Assembly: GCF_001424105.1 (NCBI RefSeq)
Contig: NZ_LMQH01000011.1
Coordinates: 1,474,877-1,538,876, forward strand
Direction of reading: 5' to 3'
Source of the DNA: Chryseobacterium sp. Leaf394
Lineage (GTDB): Bacteria; Bacteroidota; Bacteroidia; Flavobacteriales; Weeksellaceae
DNA: 64,000 nt
Shown piece after piece: positions 8,056 to 17,518 of the stretch. The position numbers and the translations under genes are program-made. How positions within the stretch are numbered: position 1 is the stretch's first letter; each line of letters opens with the position of its first letter. The notes under the pieces are model-generated. The model did no database searches. It saw nothing but the letters and a program-made list of their open reading frames with translations, and had not been told where the DNA came from.

Positions 8056-10914
8056 CTAAAATTCAAATTCTCCAATCAGAATTTTGCTGTCGCTTTCAGG
8101 TTTGTTGTCTTTCTGATTCTGGAAAACAGCGATTTTTCTTTCCTGTCTGCCGTCAGAATAGTACAGATAAACTTCAGCCATAATCGTGGTTGGCCCCGAG
8201 AGAATATTCTGTCTCTCACCAAAGAAATTGGTTTTGATTTTATATTTTCCTTTAATTGCCTTCTTAAGCAAAAACTGTTCAGGACCAAAGCCCTGAGTGA
8301 AATCGTTGCTCAGTCTGCCACCAATTTGAGTAGATTTATGAGAATACGAGCAGTCCTCTCCTTTCGGGTCTGTTACCCAAAGATCGATGTCGGTATTGTC
8401 TTTATTCCAGTTGATCACAACGCGGATATCTACAGGCAAATCAGCTTTTAGACGGTCATCAATTTTACTTCCGTCCACATTTTTATTCTGCTTGAGGATG
8501 TTGTTGATTTCCATAATTAAGATTTCCTCAATACCGTTGTCACGACTGGCAATTTCATCTGTAAATTCCTGATATAATATTGATTTATAAATATTTAAAG
8601 CTTCCTGTGGTCTTTTATTATCAACCAAAGCCAATGCATAATCTCTGTGACTTTGAGCATCGAAAGGTCTCCACTCCAGAATTTTTTGGGTGATCCAAAG
8701 TTCTTTGTCGTAATGGCCACGCTGTTTCAGCAGATATGATATGATTTTGTACAGTTCTTCGTTTTCAAGATCGAGTTCTGCGAGTGTGCTTAAAACTTTT
8801 AAAGCCAATACTTTATCTCCTTTTTTAAACAGTAATTTTGAAATATCGAAGTAGTAAGTTACCTGCTTTTCGTGTTTTGATCTGTTCTCAAGATATTTCT
8901 GATAAATTACATCCGCTGACTGCAGATTCTGAAAATCTTTCATGTATTCTGCGGTACTTTCTACATCGACCAGAGTGATTTTTCCTTTTGGCTGGGATTC
9001 TCTTTCTTCCATTTTTGCCGCCCTCGATACTTCCATTGCCATATCTGATTTTCGTCTGATACCGAGAGCTCCAGTAACCATCACTTCTCTTATATCTCCA
9101 GAACTTACAGAATCTCTTTGAACAGTAGATTGATTTGTAATCTTTGGATATTCTTTTTTCTCGACAGATTTAAAATCTGTATTCCACCATGTTTTTAATT
9201 CTCTTGTTTTGTCGAACGCTTTGGATAAAAGATTTCTTCTCTGTTCTAAAATTCTTCCTTTATTTTGAGAAACGATCCTTTGATATTCCGCTTTCAATTC
9301 CTGTGGAGGCGTGATTTTATAACGAACATAATCATTAATATCATCCAGAACAATCAGACTGGTATTTTTGCTAACGATACCAAACTGTTCGCTGATGTTT
9401 TTTATATCTTCACGGTTTTTGGATGGGTTTATTTCCAGTTCATCAATTTTTCTCTGAGCCCAGAATTGTGCAATCTGCCAGTTTTCCGTTGATGAAGCAT
9501 TGGAAAAATCTACAGTAAATTCAAATTTTTCACTTCCGTTTGAAAAGACCGCGGTCAGTTTTCCCAGATTTCCTGAAGTGATTCCAAAAATATTGACCGG
9601 CTCATTGACCACAGAACCAATGTTCGGAAAAACTTCCTTAATATTCGGATTATCTTTAAAACCTAAAAAACGGACAGGTAATTTTCTAAAATTCTTTAAA
9701 GCCGTCTGGGTATCGGTTTCATTTAAATTAATAAAATTACCGCCGGATTGGTTAGCGAGCATTTTCAACAGATTAAAATCTGAGGTTGGCGTACTCGTGA
9801 TGCTGTTTAAAGGTTTTTTAAATTTAATATTTACATCTCCAAAATTTGAAATACCATCTGAAAATAAGAGATACTCTTCGACCCCATTTATTTCTTTCAG
9901 AGCTCCGAAATCAGTGCCACCATCGTATTTTAGGTTTAAAATTTTCGTTTTTAAATCTATCCAATTTCCCTGTGAAACAGTAAATTCCTCTGCTTTGTCT
10001 AAAGTATTGCTTAAAGTAACCAGAGAAACTGAAACATTTTTGTTGTCGGTGAAATATGCATTTAAAAAATCCAGTTCCATGTCACGGTTTCTTTTTGATC
10101 CGCTGTAGGAATTATCCCAGATAATGGCTATTTTCTGAGATTTTGCTTTCTCTTTTTGGGGAAAATCTACGTTGACGTTAGCCGCAAAATAAGACTGATC
10201 GCCCGACGCCTTCTGCAAAAGAACATTGGAAGTCTGATTGGTTTTAGGAATGTTAACTTTTAAACTTTCATTCGGTGTAAAATTCTCTTTTGAAATGGCT
10301 GCAATCCATTGATTTCCCTGCTTTTGAAAGGAAAAACTTCCATCGGGATTTTCGATGATTTTTGGCGTTGAAGCTCCATCATTGATCCAGACTTTCATTT
10401 CAAACTTAGGAATACTCACAGCTTTGGCAAAGCTCATAAAATATTGATATTCGGTTGGTGTATTTTTCAATTCCTGATGATATGTAATCTGAATGGTACG
10501 GCTTCCCTTTTGAGGCAACGGATAAATTCTTGTTCTGAAGTTATTTCCCTGAACTTTCTCGATAATTCCTGGATCAACATTTCGTTTTTCAATGCTTTCG
10601 AAAACCTCTTTCGCCCGTTCTTTGGGCACAGGTACAGCATTTCTGAGTTTTCCGTTGATGTCCAGCGCATATCCGCTTACACTCACCCCATCCGGAAGTG
10701 GAAAAGTGAGCGTTCCTTCCAGAAGTCTGTTACTGGGATTGTAAAATGTGTAGGTTGCCGTTGTAGTGGCAAGATTTCCTAAAATTTTTGTTTCAAATTT
10801 TGCATCCTGAAGAGTTACGGGATGCTTTTTTTCACCGGAAACCTCTAAGGTAGGAATCTGTGCAAACGCAGCTGTGAAAGCAAGCGTTGCCATTAAACTG
10901 ATAACTTTTTTCAT
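8056..10914 (-). CDS. secreted VIT- and VWA-domain protein with DUF2135 C-terminus
   Basis: A 952-residue exported protein. After a signal peptide (cleavage near AFAQ, residue ~19) come a VIT domain (residues ~25-150, with FPLPDGVSVSGY), a von Willebrand A domain (~260-410) whose MIDAS ion site is intact (DNSYSGS near 266, GGTDFG near 331 and FSDG near 350), a helical TPR-like region (~690-800) and a C-terminal DUF2135 domain (INWNKDNTDIDLWVTDP near 835). The architecture is that of inter-alpha-trypsin-inhibitor-like bacterial proteins, probably an extracytoplasmic adhesion or assembly factor. Between the VWA and TPR parts (residues ~602-623) lies VMVTGALGIRRKSD, which resembles the plug start of SusC-type receptors. 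It is transcribed alone or with the next upstream gene. Confidence 0.85.
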   Translation of the reverse strand: MKKVISLMATLAFTAAFAQIPTLEVSGEKKHPVTLQDAKFETKILGNLATTTATYTFYNPSNRLLEGTLTFPLPDGVSVSGYALDINGKLRNAVPVPKERAKEVFESIEKRNVDPGIIEKVQGNNFRTRIYPLPQKGSRTIQITYHQELKNTPTEYQYFMSFAKAVSIPKFEMKVWINDGASTPKIIENPDGSFSFQKQGNQWIAAISKENFTPNESLKVNIPKTNQTSNVLLQKASGDQSYFAANVNVDFPQKEKAKSQKIAIIWDNSYSGSKRNRDMELDFLNAYFTDNKNVSVSLVTLSNTLDKAEEFTVSQGNWIDLKTKILNLKYDGGTDFGALKEINGVEEYLLFSDGISNFGDVNIKFKKPLNSITSTPTSDFNLLKMLANQSGGNFINLNETDTQTALKNFRKLPVRFLGFKDNPNIKEVFPNIGSVVNEPVNIFGITSGNLGKLTAVFSNGSEKFEFTVDFSNASSTENWQIAQFWAQRKIDELEINPSKNREDIKNISEQFGIVSKNTSLIVLDDINDYVRYKITPPQELKAEYQRIVSQNKGRILEQRRNLLSKAFDKTRELKTWWNTDFKSVEKKEYPKITNQSTVQRDSVSSGDIREVMVTGALGIRRKSDMAMEVSRAAKMEERESQPKGKITLVDVESTAEYMKDFQNLQSADVIYQKYLENRSKHEKQVTYYFDISKLLFKKGDKVLALKVLSTLAELDLENEELYKIISYLLKQRGHYDKELWITQKILEWRPFDAQSHRDYALALVDNKRPQEALNIYKSILYQEFTDEIASRDNGIEEILIMEINNILKQNKNVDGSKIDDRLKADLPVDIRVVINWNKDNTDIDLWVTDPKGEDCSYSHKSTQIGGRLSNDFTQGFGPEQFLLKKAIKGKYKIKTNFFGERQNILSGPTTIMAEVYLYYSDGRQERKIAVFQNQKDNKPESDSKILIGEFEF

Positions 10915-11008
10915 ATTTGGTCTTTATAATTTAAACTAATTCAAATTTTAGTTTTTATTTAAAATTTGTGAACTGTGAATTGTGATTTTTTTTGATGAAA
11001 ACTGTAAA

Positions 11009-11533
11009 CTATCTTTTTGTTTTTTTTGGTGATTTCTCAGCAGGTTTTTTGGAGGAATTCTGTACATCTGCGGCGGCTTTTCCCGCTGTTTCCACTGATG
11101 CATCTTCTTCCATAACGGCAGCTTCCGGCATCGGCTCATCATAGTCAATTTTTTCTGCTGGCGTGAGCTCGAGAGTATCTTTTTTCAAAACATACGTGTA
11201 GCTTCCTGTAAGACTTTTGGGTTCTTTACAATCCCCTGCCATATCTGCTGCACCCGCGGAAAATTCAACTGTATTCGGTTCAAAAACACTGTAACGGCCG
11301 TCCATGTGGAAACAGGAATTTCCTGTGTCAAATTTTTCATTGTCGAATTGCAGAAAATGAAATTTGCTCTGTTCAGAAGGCAGATTAATCTTTTTCGCTT
11401 TTTTAAGCACTGCTTTTCCATCGGCTGAGATTGACTCAATTTTCCAGGTTGTTTTCTGGAAGACATTGGTTTGGGCACTGAGCTGCAATGTAAGTGCGAA
11501 GGCTGCGAGTGTAATGGTTTTTTTAAAATTCAT
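11009..11533 (-). CDS. secreted protein of unknown function, lipocalin-like core
   Basis: A 174-residue protein with a signal peptide (MNFKKTITLAAFALTLQLSAQ, cleavage after residue ~21). The core (~25-120) reads like a small beta-barrel of the 'lipocalin-like' type common in Bacteroidota: TTWKIESISADGKAV at the start and SLTGSYTYVLKKDTLEL at the end, with two cysteines (CFHM, DCKEP). The tail of ~50 residues is a low-complexity Ala/Glu/Lys-rich stretch ending KSPKKTKR, probably disordered. The function is unknown. It lies 20 bases downstream of the serine protease gene and may be co-transcribed with it. Confidence 0.68.
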   Translation of the reverse strand: MNFKKTITLAAFALTLQLSAQTNVFQKTTWKIESISADGKAVLKKAKKINLPSEQSKFHFLQFDNEKFDTGNSCFHMDGRYSVFEPNTVEFSAGAADMAGDCKEPKSLTGSYTYVLKKDTLELTPAEKIDYDEPMPEAAVMEEDASVETAGKAAADVQNSSKKPAEKSPKKTKR

Positions 11534-11553
11534 AGTGATTTGGTATTTTAATT

Positions 11554-12903
11554 TTATTTATTTGGAATTACTGAAGCTGTTCCAACTGCTAAAAAAGGAA
11601 ATGAAGACCGGATCTGTTTAGACACAATTCCAAAGTTATAACCCTGAATCTGTTCTACTCCACTGAAATTTACCGCAATCAGCTGTCCGCAGTTATTGAA
11701 AACCGGAGCGCCACTTGCACCGTGAGTAGAAGTTACACTGTATTGTATTTTCGTTCCGTCAGATTCTTTACTGATCTGGCCGTTGTACAGCTGAACTTTT
11801 ACGCCTGAATTGGTCATTGCTAAATCCTCGCCTAAAGGATAACCGATCATAACAGCTTTTTCACCAGGTTTCAAGGCTTTATCATCTGTGACAGAATTTT
11901 CAAGACTGACGGTATTTACAACTGTATCGGGAGTCTGTTTATTTGAAAGCTGCAGTATGCCGAGGTCTACGCCTTCTTCGTCTGCAATTTTTTCAACTGT
12001 GCACGGCAACCATTCATCAGAAGAATCGTGAAGTGCCACGGCGATGTCCACAGTTTTCATATAGACCTGAATTTCATCCTGAGAAACATAGTCTTTTTGA
12101 GGAATCGAAGCTGCGATATCTAAAGGTTCGCCAACCGTATCACTTACTGATGCATCAGACGAACTCACAAAATCTTCACCCGAATTCCCTTCTGAACCTT
12201 CGTCATAATCTTCGCCATCGCCCTCTTCATAATATTCTGAAGAAGCATTTCCCCAGTTGGAGGCGATGAAGGTTTCGTAACCGTCTTCAGAAATATCTGT
12301 CGTTAAAATTGAAGCGATTTTCAGTTTGAAATTGTTGGTGTTGGTAAGAATTCTTTCTTTATTTTCGGCTGTGTTCCATGGTTGTAAAACGTGACTGTTG
12401 GAAATCATATTTCCATTTTTGTCAACGAAAAAAGCCGTTCCGTAAAGTGTTTCCTCGGTAGCTTCAGGAACGCTGAGCTGAATTTCTTTGCCCTTGATTC
12501 TTGCGAAGTAGCCGTAACGGTGTTTCACCATCACCACAGCATCTTTGTATGCATCGTAAATTTTGGTATCGGTGTCGAGACAGGCGTTTTCCACAATTGG
12601 TTCTGCTGTCTGACTTTCTTTGTAAAATTTATATCCGAACCAGGAAATTCCACTAAGAAGAATAATTCCGCCGAGACTGAAAAAAGCAATTTTGTAGGGA
12701 TTTTTCTTTTTGTTTTCAGGAGTTGCTGTCGGAGGAACTGTTACAGGTTTTTCTGAAACTTCATCATTTTGAATCTCCGTAGTTTCAGTCTGAATTTCAT
12801 TTTCCGGCGCGGAGGGCTCTGAAAACTCATTCTGTTGCGAATTATTTTCAGGCTGTCTGTTTTCCTTAAAATCCTCACCGGATTCGTGATGGTCGTTATT
12901 CAT
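11554..12903 (-). CDS. membrane-anchored trypsin-like serine protease with acidic insert
   Basis: A 449-residue protein. Residues 1-70 are a hydrophilic, Glu/Asn/Pro-rich cytoplasmic tail; one transmembrane helix follows (YKIAFFSLGGIILLSGISW, ~72-90); the rest is extracytoplasmic. The protease core has GTAFFVDKNGNMISNSHVL with the catalytic His near 171, EGVDLGILQLS with the Asp near 314, and HGASGAPVFNN with the Ser near 396, i.e. a chymotrypsin-like triad with GxSGAP in place of the usual GNSGGP. Between His and Asp sits an acidic, Ser/Glu/Asp-rich insertion (~218-250) not usual for HtrA or V8-like enzymes. No PDZ domain is present. The ATG at 12903 is chosen because the upstream frame reads only low-complexity Phe/Lys codons. 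Confidence 0.8.
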   Translation of the reverse strand: MNNDHHESGEDFKENRQPENNSQQNEFSEPSAPENEIQTETTEIQNDEVSEKPVTVPPTATPENKKKNPYKIAFFSLGGIILLSGISWFGYKFYKESQTAEPIVENACLDTDTKIYDAYKDAVVMVKHRYGYFARIKGKEIQLSVPEATEETLYGTAFFVDKNGNMISNSHVLQPWNTAENKERILTNTNNFKLKIASILTTDISEDGYETFIASNWGNASSEYYEEGDGEDYDEGSEGNSGEDFVSSSDASVSDTVGEPLDIAASIPQKDYVSQDEIQVYMKTVDIAVALHDSSDEWLPCTVEKIADEEGVDLGILQLSNKQTPDTVVNTVSLENSVTDDKALKPGEKAVMIGYPLGEDLAMTNSGVKVQLYNGQISKESDGTKIQYSVTSTHGASGAPVFNNCGQLIAVNFSGVEQIQGYNFGIVSKQIRSSFPFLAVGTASVIPNK

Positions 12904-12928
12904 TTGTGATTTTGATTTAAATTTTAAT

Positions 12929-12965
12929 AAAAAAATGTTGACTCTAAAAAATAGAATCAACATTG
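12929..12965 (-). terminator. terminator of the aminotransferase gene
   Basis: On the minus strand ATGTTGA and TCAACAT (with inner TCTA/TAGA pairs) form a hairpin followed by a run of seven T. It separates the aminotransferase from the serine protease gene downstream. Confidence 0.75.
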
Positions 12966-12990
12966 ATAAATTTATAAATATTTTTTGAAT

Positions 12991-14244
12991 TTATTTTAAA
13001 TTATTTAAAGCTTTTTCAAGTTTAGGCATCATTGAAGAAATTTCTTCGGTTGCCAAACCTCCTACTGAAGCTCTGAACCAAGGCTCAGATTTTGCCTCAC
13101 CAAAAGCAGAAAACGGCACCAAAGCAACTCCCGCTTCGTTGATTAAGTAGAAAACCAAGTCCGAAGAATTTTCAATTACTGTTCCGTCGGGTTTTGTTTT
13201 ACCGATGTAATCTAGTTTAATAGTCAGATACAGAGCACCCATCGGCTCGATAGATTCTACTGCAAGACCCTTTCCTTTCAAATCCTGAATACCGGCGTGA
13301 AGTACCTTTAAACTTGTCTCCAGTTTACCTTTGAAATCGTCGATAAACGCATTCACATCTGCAGCATCTTCAAAATATTTAGCTGTTGCTTCCTGCTCAG
13401 GCTTTGGTGCCCATGCTCCAACGTGGGTAAGAAGCGCTTTCATTTTGTCAATAATGTGAGCCGGACCAAATCCCCAACCTACACGAACTCCCGTTGCAGC
13501 AAGACATTTTGAGATTCCTTCAATGTAAATTGTGTATTCTCTCATTTCAGGGAAAAGTGAAACCGGATCTACATGTTCTGCACCAAAAGTCAGGTTTGAA
13601 TAGATCTGATCATACATTAAGTACAAAGGTTTCTCGTCTTCACTTCTGTTTTTGTTTTCTTCTAAAATCAATTTACAGATTTCTGTCAGCTGGTCTTTTG
13701 TAAACATCGTTCCCGTAGGATTTAGAGGAGAACAAAGCGCAACCAGAACTGCACCAGACAAATGAGGTCTTAAGTCATCAGCTGTGGGAAGAAAATTATT
13801 TTCCGGAGTTGTTTTTACTTCAATAGCATCTGCAGATGTAAGGTAAGCGTAATGGTTGTTATTCCATGACGGAGTAGGGTAAACTACTTTGTCGCCTTCA
13901 TCTACAATCGTTTTGTAAACAGCGTAGATCAATGGTCTTGAGCCTGCAGTAATCAGAATATCGTTGGCATCGTAATCAAGATTCCATCGGTTTTTAAGGT
14001 CGTTTGAAACCTGTTTTCGTAAAGATAATAGTCCGTTTGCGGGCGGATAGTTGGTTAAATTATTCTGATATGCTTTTTGAATTTCCTCCTTTAATTTTGC
14101 AGGAATCGGATAGATATTAGAATTTAAATCACCAATCGTAAGATTTGCAATCTCTGCTCCTTTTGCCTTTAAATCATTTACTTCATTACCGATTTTTACA
14201 ATCTCAGAACCGATCAGGTTCGCCGCTAATTTTGAAACTTTCAC
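12991..14244 (-). CDS. class I/II PLP-dependent aminotransferase
   Basis: A 417-residue fold-type I aminotransferase of the aspartate aminotransferase superfamily. Visible marks are NLTIGDLNSNIYPIP at residue ~38, NYPPANGLLSLRKQV near 70, LCSPLNPTGTMF near 170, the YDQIYSNLTF segment near 212 and the PLP lysine in EGISKCLAATGVRVGW near 243, ending with WFRASVGG around 390 where the substrate-carboxylate arginine is found. The amino donor cannot be told from this. The start codon is GTG at 14244. It is followed by its own terminator and preceded, after 62 bases, by the phosphohexomutase gene. Confidence 0.88.
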   Translation of the reverse strand: MKVSKLAANLIGSEIVKIGNEVNDLKAKGAEIANLTIGDLNSNIYPIPAKLKEEIQKAYQNNLTNYPPANGLLSLRKQVSNDLKNRWNLDYDANDILITAGSRPLIYAVYKTIVDEGDKVVYPTPSWNNNHYAYLTSADAIEVKTTPENNFLPTADDLRPHLSGAVLVALCSPLNPTGTMFTKDQLTEICKLILEENKNRSEDEKPLYLMYDQIYSNLTFGAEHVDPVSLFPEMREYTIYIEGISKCLAATGVRVGWGFGPAHIIDKMKALLTHVGAWAPKPEQEATAKYFEDAADVNAFIDDFKGKLETSLKVLHAGIQDLKGKGLAVESIEPMGALYLTIKLDYIGKTKPDGTVIENSSDLVFYLINEAGVALVPFSAFGEAKSEPWFRASVGGLATEEISSMMPKLEKALNNLK

Positions 14245-14306
14245 TTTACTTTTTATTTAAATTTATTTTAATATTGTTGACAGAATATTAAGTATTAACA
14301 TTCCAT

Positions 14307-16031
14307 TTAATCCAATTGCAAATCTGTTTTAATCTGCTGAATTTTTGCTTCAAGAGTCTGAATTTTCTCTTCGAACTCTTCTTTTGATGCCAAAGAATCT
14401 TTTACTGAAACATAGAATTTAATCTTCGGTTCCGTTCCCGAAGGTCTTACGCAAACTTTCGTTCCGTCTTCTGTATAATAGATCAAAACGTTTGATTTTG
14501 GAATATCGTTCATCGTTTTGGTTACATTTTCAGCAACAACAAAATTCGTCTGCTCTTTGAAATCCTTAACTTCTGCAACCGGCGATCCTGCCAATGATTT
14601 TGGTGGATTTTCACGGAAATTCTTCATCATATTCTGAATTTCTTCTGCACCGTCACGTCCTTTTTTTACAATGTTGATTAATCCTTCGTAGTACAATCCA
14701 AGTTCCTGATAAATTTCGATAAGATACTCGTACATCGTTCTGCCATTGGCTTTGCACCACGCTGCGATTTCACACGCAAGAACGATACTTCCACAAGAAT
14801 CTTTATCACGGACGAAATCTCCGGTCATAAACCCGAAACTTTCTTCGCCACCACAGATGAATTTTTCTTTTCCTTCAAAATCACGGATCATTTTCCCGAT
14901 CCATTTGAATCCGGTGAGTCCAACTTTGCAGTCAACACCGAATCTCTGAGCGATATCAAAGAAAATATCAGACGTTACGATGGTAGAACCGATGAATTCT
15001 TTTCCTGTAATTTTTTCCTGCTTTCTCCATTCGTTTAAGATGTAGTAAGTCAGAATAGTATTGCACTGATTTCCGTTAAGAAGCTGCATTTCGCCTTCAA
15101 GATTTCTCACCGCAATTCCCAGTCTGTCGCCGTCCGGATCTGTTCCGATCACGATATCTGCATTGGTAATTTTTGCAAGATCCATCGCCATTTCCAAAGC
15201 TGCAGGTTCTTCCGGATTCGGAGAATCTACTGTTGGGAAATTCCCACTTGGGATCATTTGCTCGGTTACCAAATCTATTTTTTTGAATCCTGCTTTTTCT
15301 AAAGCCTTTGGAACTGTTGTATAGGTTGTTCCGTGAATAGATGTGAAAACGATATTCAGATTTCCTTTTTCAACATTTTGATAAGTGGAATTTTCGATAC
15401 AGGCGTCGATGTAAACGTCGTCCTGCTCCTCGCCGATCCATTCAATTAAATCATCATTTCCATCAAATTTAATTTCTTCAAATTTAACAGAATAAACTTC
15501 GTTGATGATTGCTTCGTCATGAGGCGGAACTATTTGCGCACCGTCGTTCCAATACACTTTATAACCGTTATATTCTGGTGGATTATGGGAAGCCGTAAGA
15601 ACAATTCCTCCCGTACATTTTCTGTCACGAACGGTGAAAGACAATTCCGGTGTAGGTCTGTGGTCTTTGAAAAGCAAAACTTTTATTCCATTTGCCGTCA
15701 ATACATCAGCCACCAGTTTTCCGAATTCTTTTGAGTTATGACGTACATCATAAGCGATAGCTACACTAATTTCTTCATTTGGAAATTGCTTTAACATATA
15801 GTTCGCAAGTCCCTGTGTTGCCTGACCTAACGTGTATTTATTTAAACGGTTGGTTCCAACACCCATCACGCCTCTCATTCCTCCTGTTCCGAATTCTAAT
15901 TCACGGTAGAAAGAATCTTCCAAGTCTGGAGAATTGCTGTTGATTAAAGCCTGAACGGCGTCTTTTGTTTCCTGATCGAATGTGTCGCTAAGCCAAAGTT
16001 GTGCTTTTTCTAATGTGGATATTTCTGACAT
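14307..16031 (-). CDS. phosphohexomutase (phosphoglucomutase/phosphomannomutase family)
   Basis: A 574-residue alpha-D-phosphohexomutase. All four functional loops are visible: the phosphoserine loop TASHNPPEYNGYK (near residue 145), the metal-binding loop GTDPDGDRLG (near 299), the sugar-binding loop GGEESFGF (near 393) and the phosphate-binding loop RPSGTEPKIKFY (near 530). It converts hexose 1-phosphates to 6-phosphates for glycolysis or sugar-nucleotide synthesis; the length and the loop sequences fit the PgcA-type phosphoglucomutases of Firmicutes and Bacteroidota. It is 19 bases upstream in transcription terms of nothing obvious on its own pathway; a lipoprotein gene precedes it. Confidence 0.92.
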   Translation of the reverse strand: MSEISTLEKAQLWLSDTFDQETKDAVQALINSNSPDLEDSFYRELEFGTGGMRGVMGVGTNRLNKYTLGQATQGLANYMLKQFPNEEISVAIAYDVRHNSKEFGKLVADVLTANGIKVLLFKDHRPTPELSFTVRDRKCTGGIVLTASHNPPEYNGYKVYWNDGAQIVPPHDEAIINEVYSVKFEEIKFDGNDDLIEWIGEEQDDVYIDACIENSTYQNVEKGNLNIVFTSIHGTTYTTVPKALEKAGFKKIDLVTEQMIPSGNFPTVDSPNPEEPAALEMAMDLAKITNADIVIGTDPDGDRLGIAVRNLEGEMQLLNGNQCNTILTYYILNEWRKQEKITGKEFIGSTIVTSDIFFDIAQRFGVDCKVGLTGFKWIGKMIRDFEGKEKFICGGEESFGFMTGDFVRDKDSCGSIVLACEIAAWCKANGRTMYEYLIEIYQELGLYYEGLINIVKKGRDGAEEIQNMMKNFRENPPKSLAGSPVAEVKDFKEQTNFVVAENVTKTMNDIPKSNVLIYYTEDGTKVCVRPSGTEPKIKFYVSVKDSLASKEEFEEKIQTLEAKIQQIKTDLQLD

Positions 16032-16050
16032 ATTATATTTTTGTGTCTAT

Positions 16051-16392
16051 TTAATTACTAACTGCTGCTGGTATAAAACTGCCAATTCCGGCTACTGCTA
16101 AAATTCCTGCAATTAACCCAACAGTTTTTCCTGTGCTGGGCTTTTTTATCTGTAATATTTTGTTTTTGTTAAGCTTAATTTCTTGATCTTTCTGTTTTCC
16201 AGTGATGGAATCTTTTGTCTGACTGACGAACTTAAACTGTCTGATCTTTTTATAATCTCTGGTTTCTATGATATAATTTGTGTTCTGCTGTAAAACTGAA
16301 TAATCAAAATTATTGTCAGAGCTGACTTTTGTTGACACACAGGATGTTACCAAAACAAATGTCATAGAGAAGCAAATTAAAAATTTCTTCAT
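16051..16392 (-). CDS. small lipoprotein with C-terminal hydrophobic segment
   Basis: A 113-residue protein of unknown function. The N-terminus is a lipoprotein signal (FVLVTSC, lipidation Cys ~18). The body (residues ~30-80) is Lys/Gln-rich with a repeated beta-strand feel (QFKFVSQTKDSITGKQKDQEIKL), and the C-terminus holds a Gly/Ala/Ile-rich hydrophobic stretch (VGLIAGILAVAGIGSFIPAA). It lies between a phosphohexomutase and a GIN-domain lipoprotein, with 33 bases to the latter, and is probably in the same operon. Confidence 0.65.
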   Translation of the reverse strand: MKKFLICFSMTFVLVTSCVSTKVSSDNNFDYSVLQQNTNYIIETRDYKKIRQFKFVSQTKDSITGKQKDQEIKLNKNKILQIKKPSTGKTVGLIAGILAVAGIGSFIPAAVSN

Positions 16393-16425
16393 ATTTAAAT
16401 GGATAAAAACTGATTATTAAATCAA

Positions 16426-17130
16426 TTATTGCAATTTTTTATTCTCCACCTTCGTTGTTTTCTCCACTTTAAAGGCACGGATTGGATCGTTGTAATATAC
16501 AAATTTTGAAGTATTCTGAATATTTCCTTTCAAAGAATCTTTCACATTGACCTCTGCATAATTTCCGTTTTTGGAATCTATTTTTAAATTTTCAATTCTC
16601 CAGTACGGCGCAATCAGGCTTGCAGTATCTGAAATTTTGATGACTGCATCTTTGGTCTGTCCTAAAAAGTTGGCGCGGCTACGGTTCAGCATTTCCACTT
16701 CAGCCCTTCTGGTGTTTACGGAACCCATGAAAGTGGCATGATTTTTAAGATTTAATCTGAAATTATCTGTTTTAATTTCACTTGAAATATTCATCTCAAC
16801 AGAATCTGCAATCGAAACTTTTTCAAGATTGTATTTAGAATAAATGATGACATTGTAGAAGTCTACACCTTTCGTTTTTCTGTTTTCCCTGATTGAAAGT
16901 GTCTTATCTTTCACTTCCACATCCAGATTGTCAGCGATGTTGGGATAGGTTTCTATTTCCACATAATTTTTATTACTTCTCGCATAAAACACACGGAACT
17001 TCCCTTCCATATCTAGGTTTACAAACTCTTCAACATTTACTTCCTTATTTTCGATGTTGCCTTCGGGGGAAATTTTTCCACACGAGATTACCAACGCTGA
17101 AATTAAGATTGAATAAGCAACTTTTTTCAT
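16426..17130 (-). CDS. GIN-domain (DUF2807) lipoprotein
   Basis: A 234-residue lipoprotein (LVISCGK, lipidation Cys ~17). The mature part is a right-handed beta-helix-type DUF2807 domain: VNLDMEGKFRVFYAR, then YVEIETYPNIADNLDVEV and repeated strands such as FRLNLKNHATFMGSV, AEVEMLNRSRANFLG. Such proteins are common at the outer surface of Bacteroidota; the 'head GIN' family has no established enzymatic role. Its start overlaps the stop of the upstream lipoprotein gene by one base (TAATG), indicating translational coupling. Confidence 0.8.
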   Translation of the reverse strand: MKKVAYSILISALVISCGKISPEGNIENKEVNVEEFVNLDMEGKFRVFYARSNKNYVEIETYPNIADNLDVEVKDKTLSIRENRKTKGVDFYNVIIYSKYNLEKVSIADSVEMNISSEIKTDNFRLNLKNHATFMGSVNTRRAEVEMLNRSRANFLGQTKDAVIKISDTASLIAPYWRIENLKIDSKNGNYAEVNVKDSLKGNIQNTSKFVYYNDPIRAFKVEKTTKVENKKLQ

Positions 17131-17513
17131 TATTTACTTTTTTTATAAAGCCACGTCAGTGGTTTACCTTCTGTATTGGTCAGAAGAAGATATTTATCTT
17201 CCACTAACGAATAATTAAATTTTATTGGTTCGGGCAGATCAGAATACTGCATCATTAAAATCCCGTTTTTTAAAGTGTACGAACCTTTACTGTTATTTTT
17301 ACTTCCCAAAGATGAAAAAGACAAATCATTTTTAAATTCCAAAGTGCCCGTTCCATTCTCCTTTTTGGTGTTATTCAGCATTTTACTGTCGACTTCATTT
17401 TTCTTTCCGTCATTAATACTGATAAATTCCCATTTGGCAGTTATCGGTTCACTGGTTTTTATCTCCGTGCATGAAAATAAAAAAAGACTTAAAATGATCA
17501 GGCAATATTTCAT
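17130..17513 (-). CDS. small lipocalin-like lipoprotein
   Basis: A 127-residue lipoprotein (LFLFSCTEI, lipidation Cys ~15). The remainder looks like a small lipocalin-like beta-barrel: AKWEFISINDGKK at the start, GTGTLEFKNDLSFSS in the middle and KGSYTLKNGILMMQYS towards the end. It lies only five bases from the glycosyltransferase gene upstream and overlaps the GIN-domain lipoprotein gene by one base, so the three probably form one operon. Function unknown. Confidence 0.72.
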   Translation of the reverse strand: MKYCLIILSLFLFSCTEIKTSEPITAKWEFISINDGKKNEVDSKMLNNTKKENGTGTLEFKNDLSFSSLGSKNNSKGSYTLKNGILMMQYSDLPEPIKFNYSLVEDKYLLLTNTEGKPLTWLYKKSK

Positions 17514-17518
17514 ACAAT

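Noticed and set aside
9500..10108. 202-codon plus-strand frame inside the VIT/VWA gene
   Set aside because: It is antisense to a well-supported gene, has no family features and no promoter.
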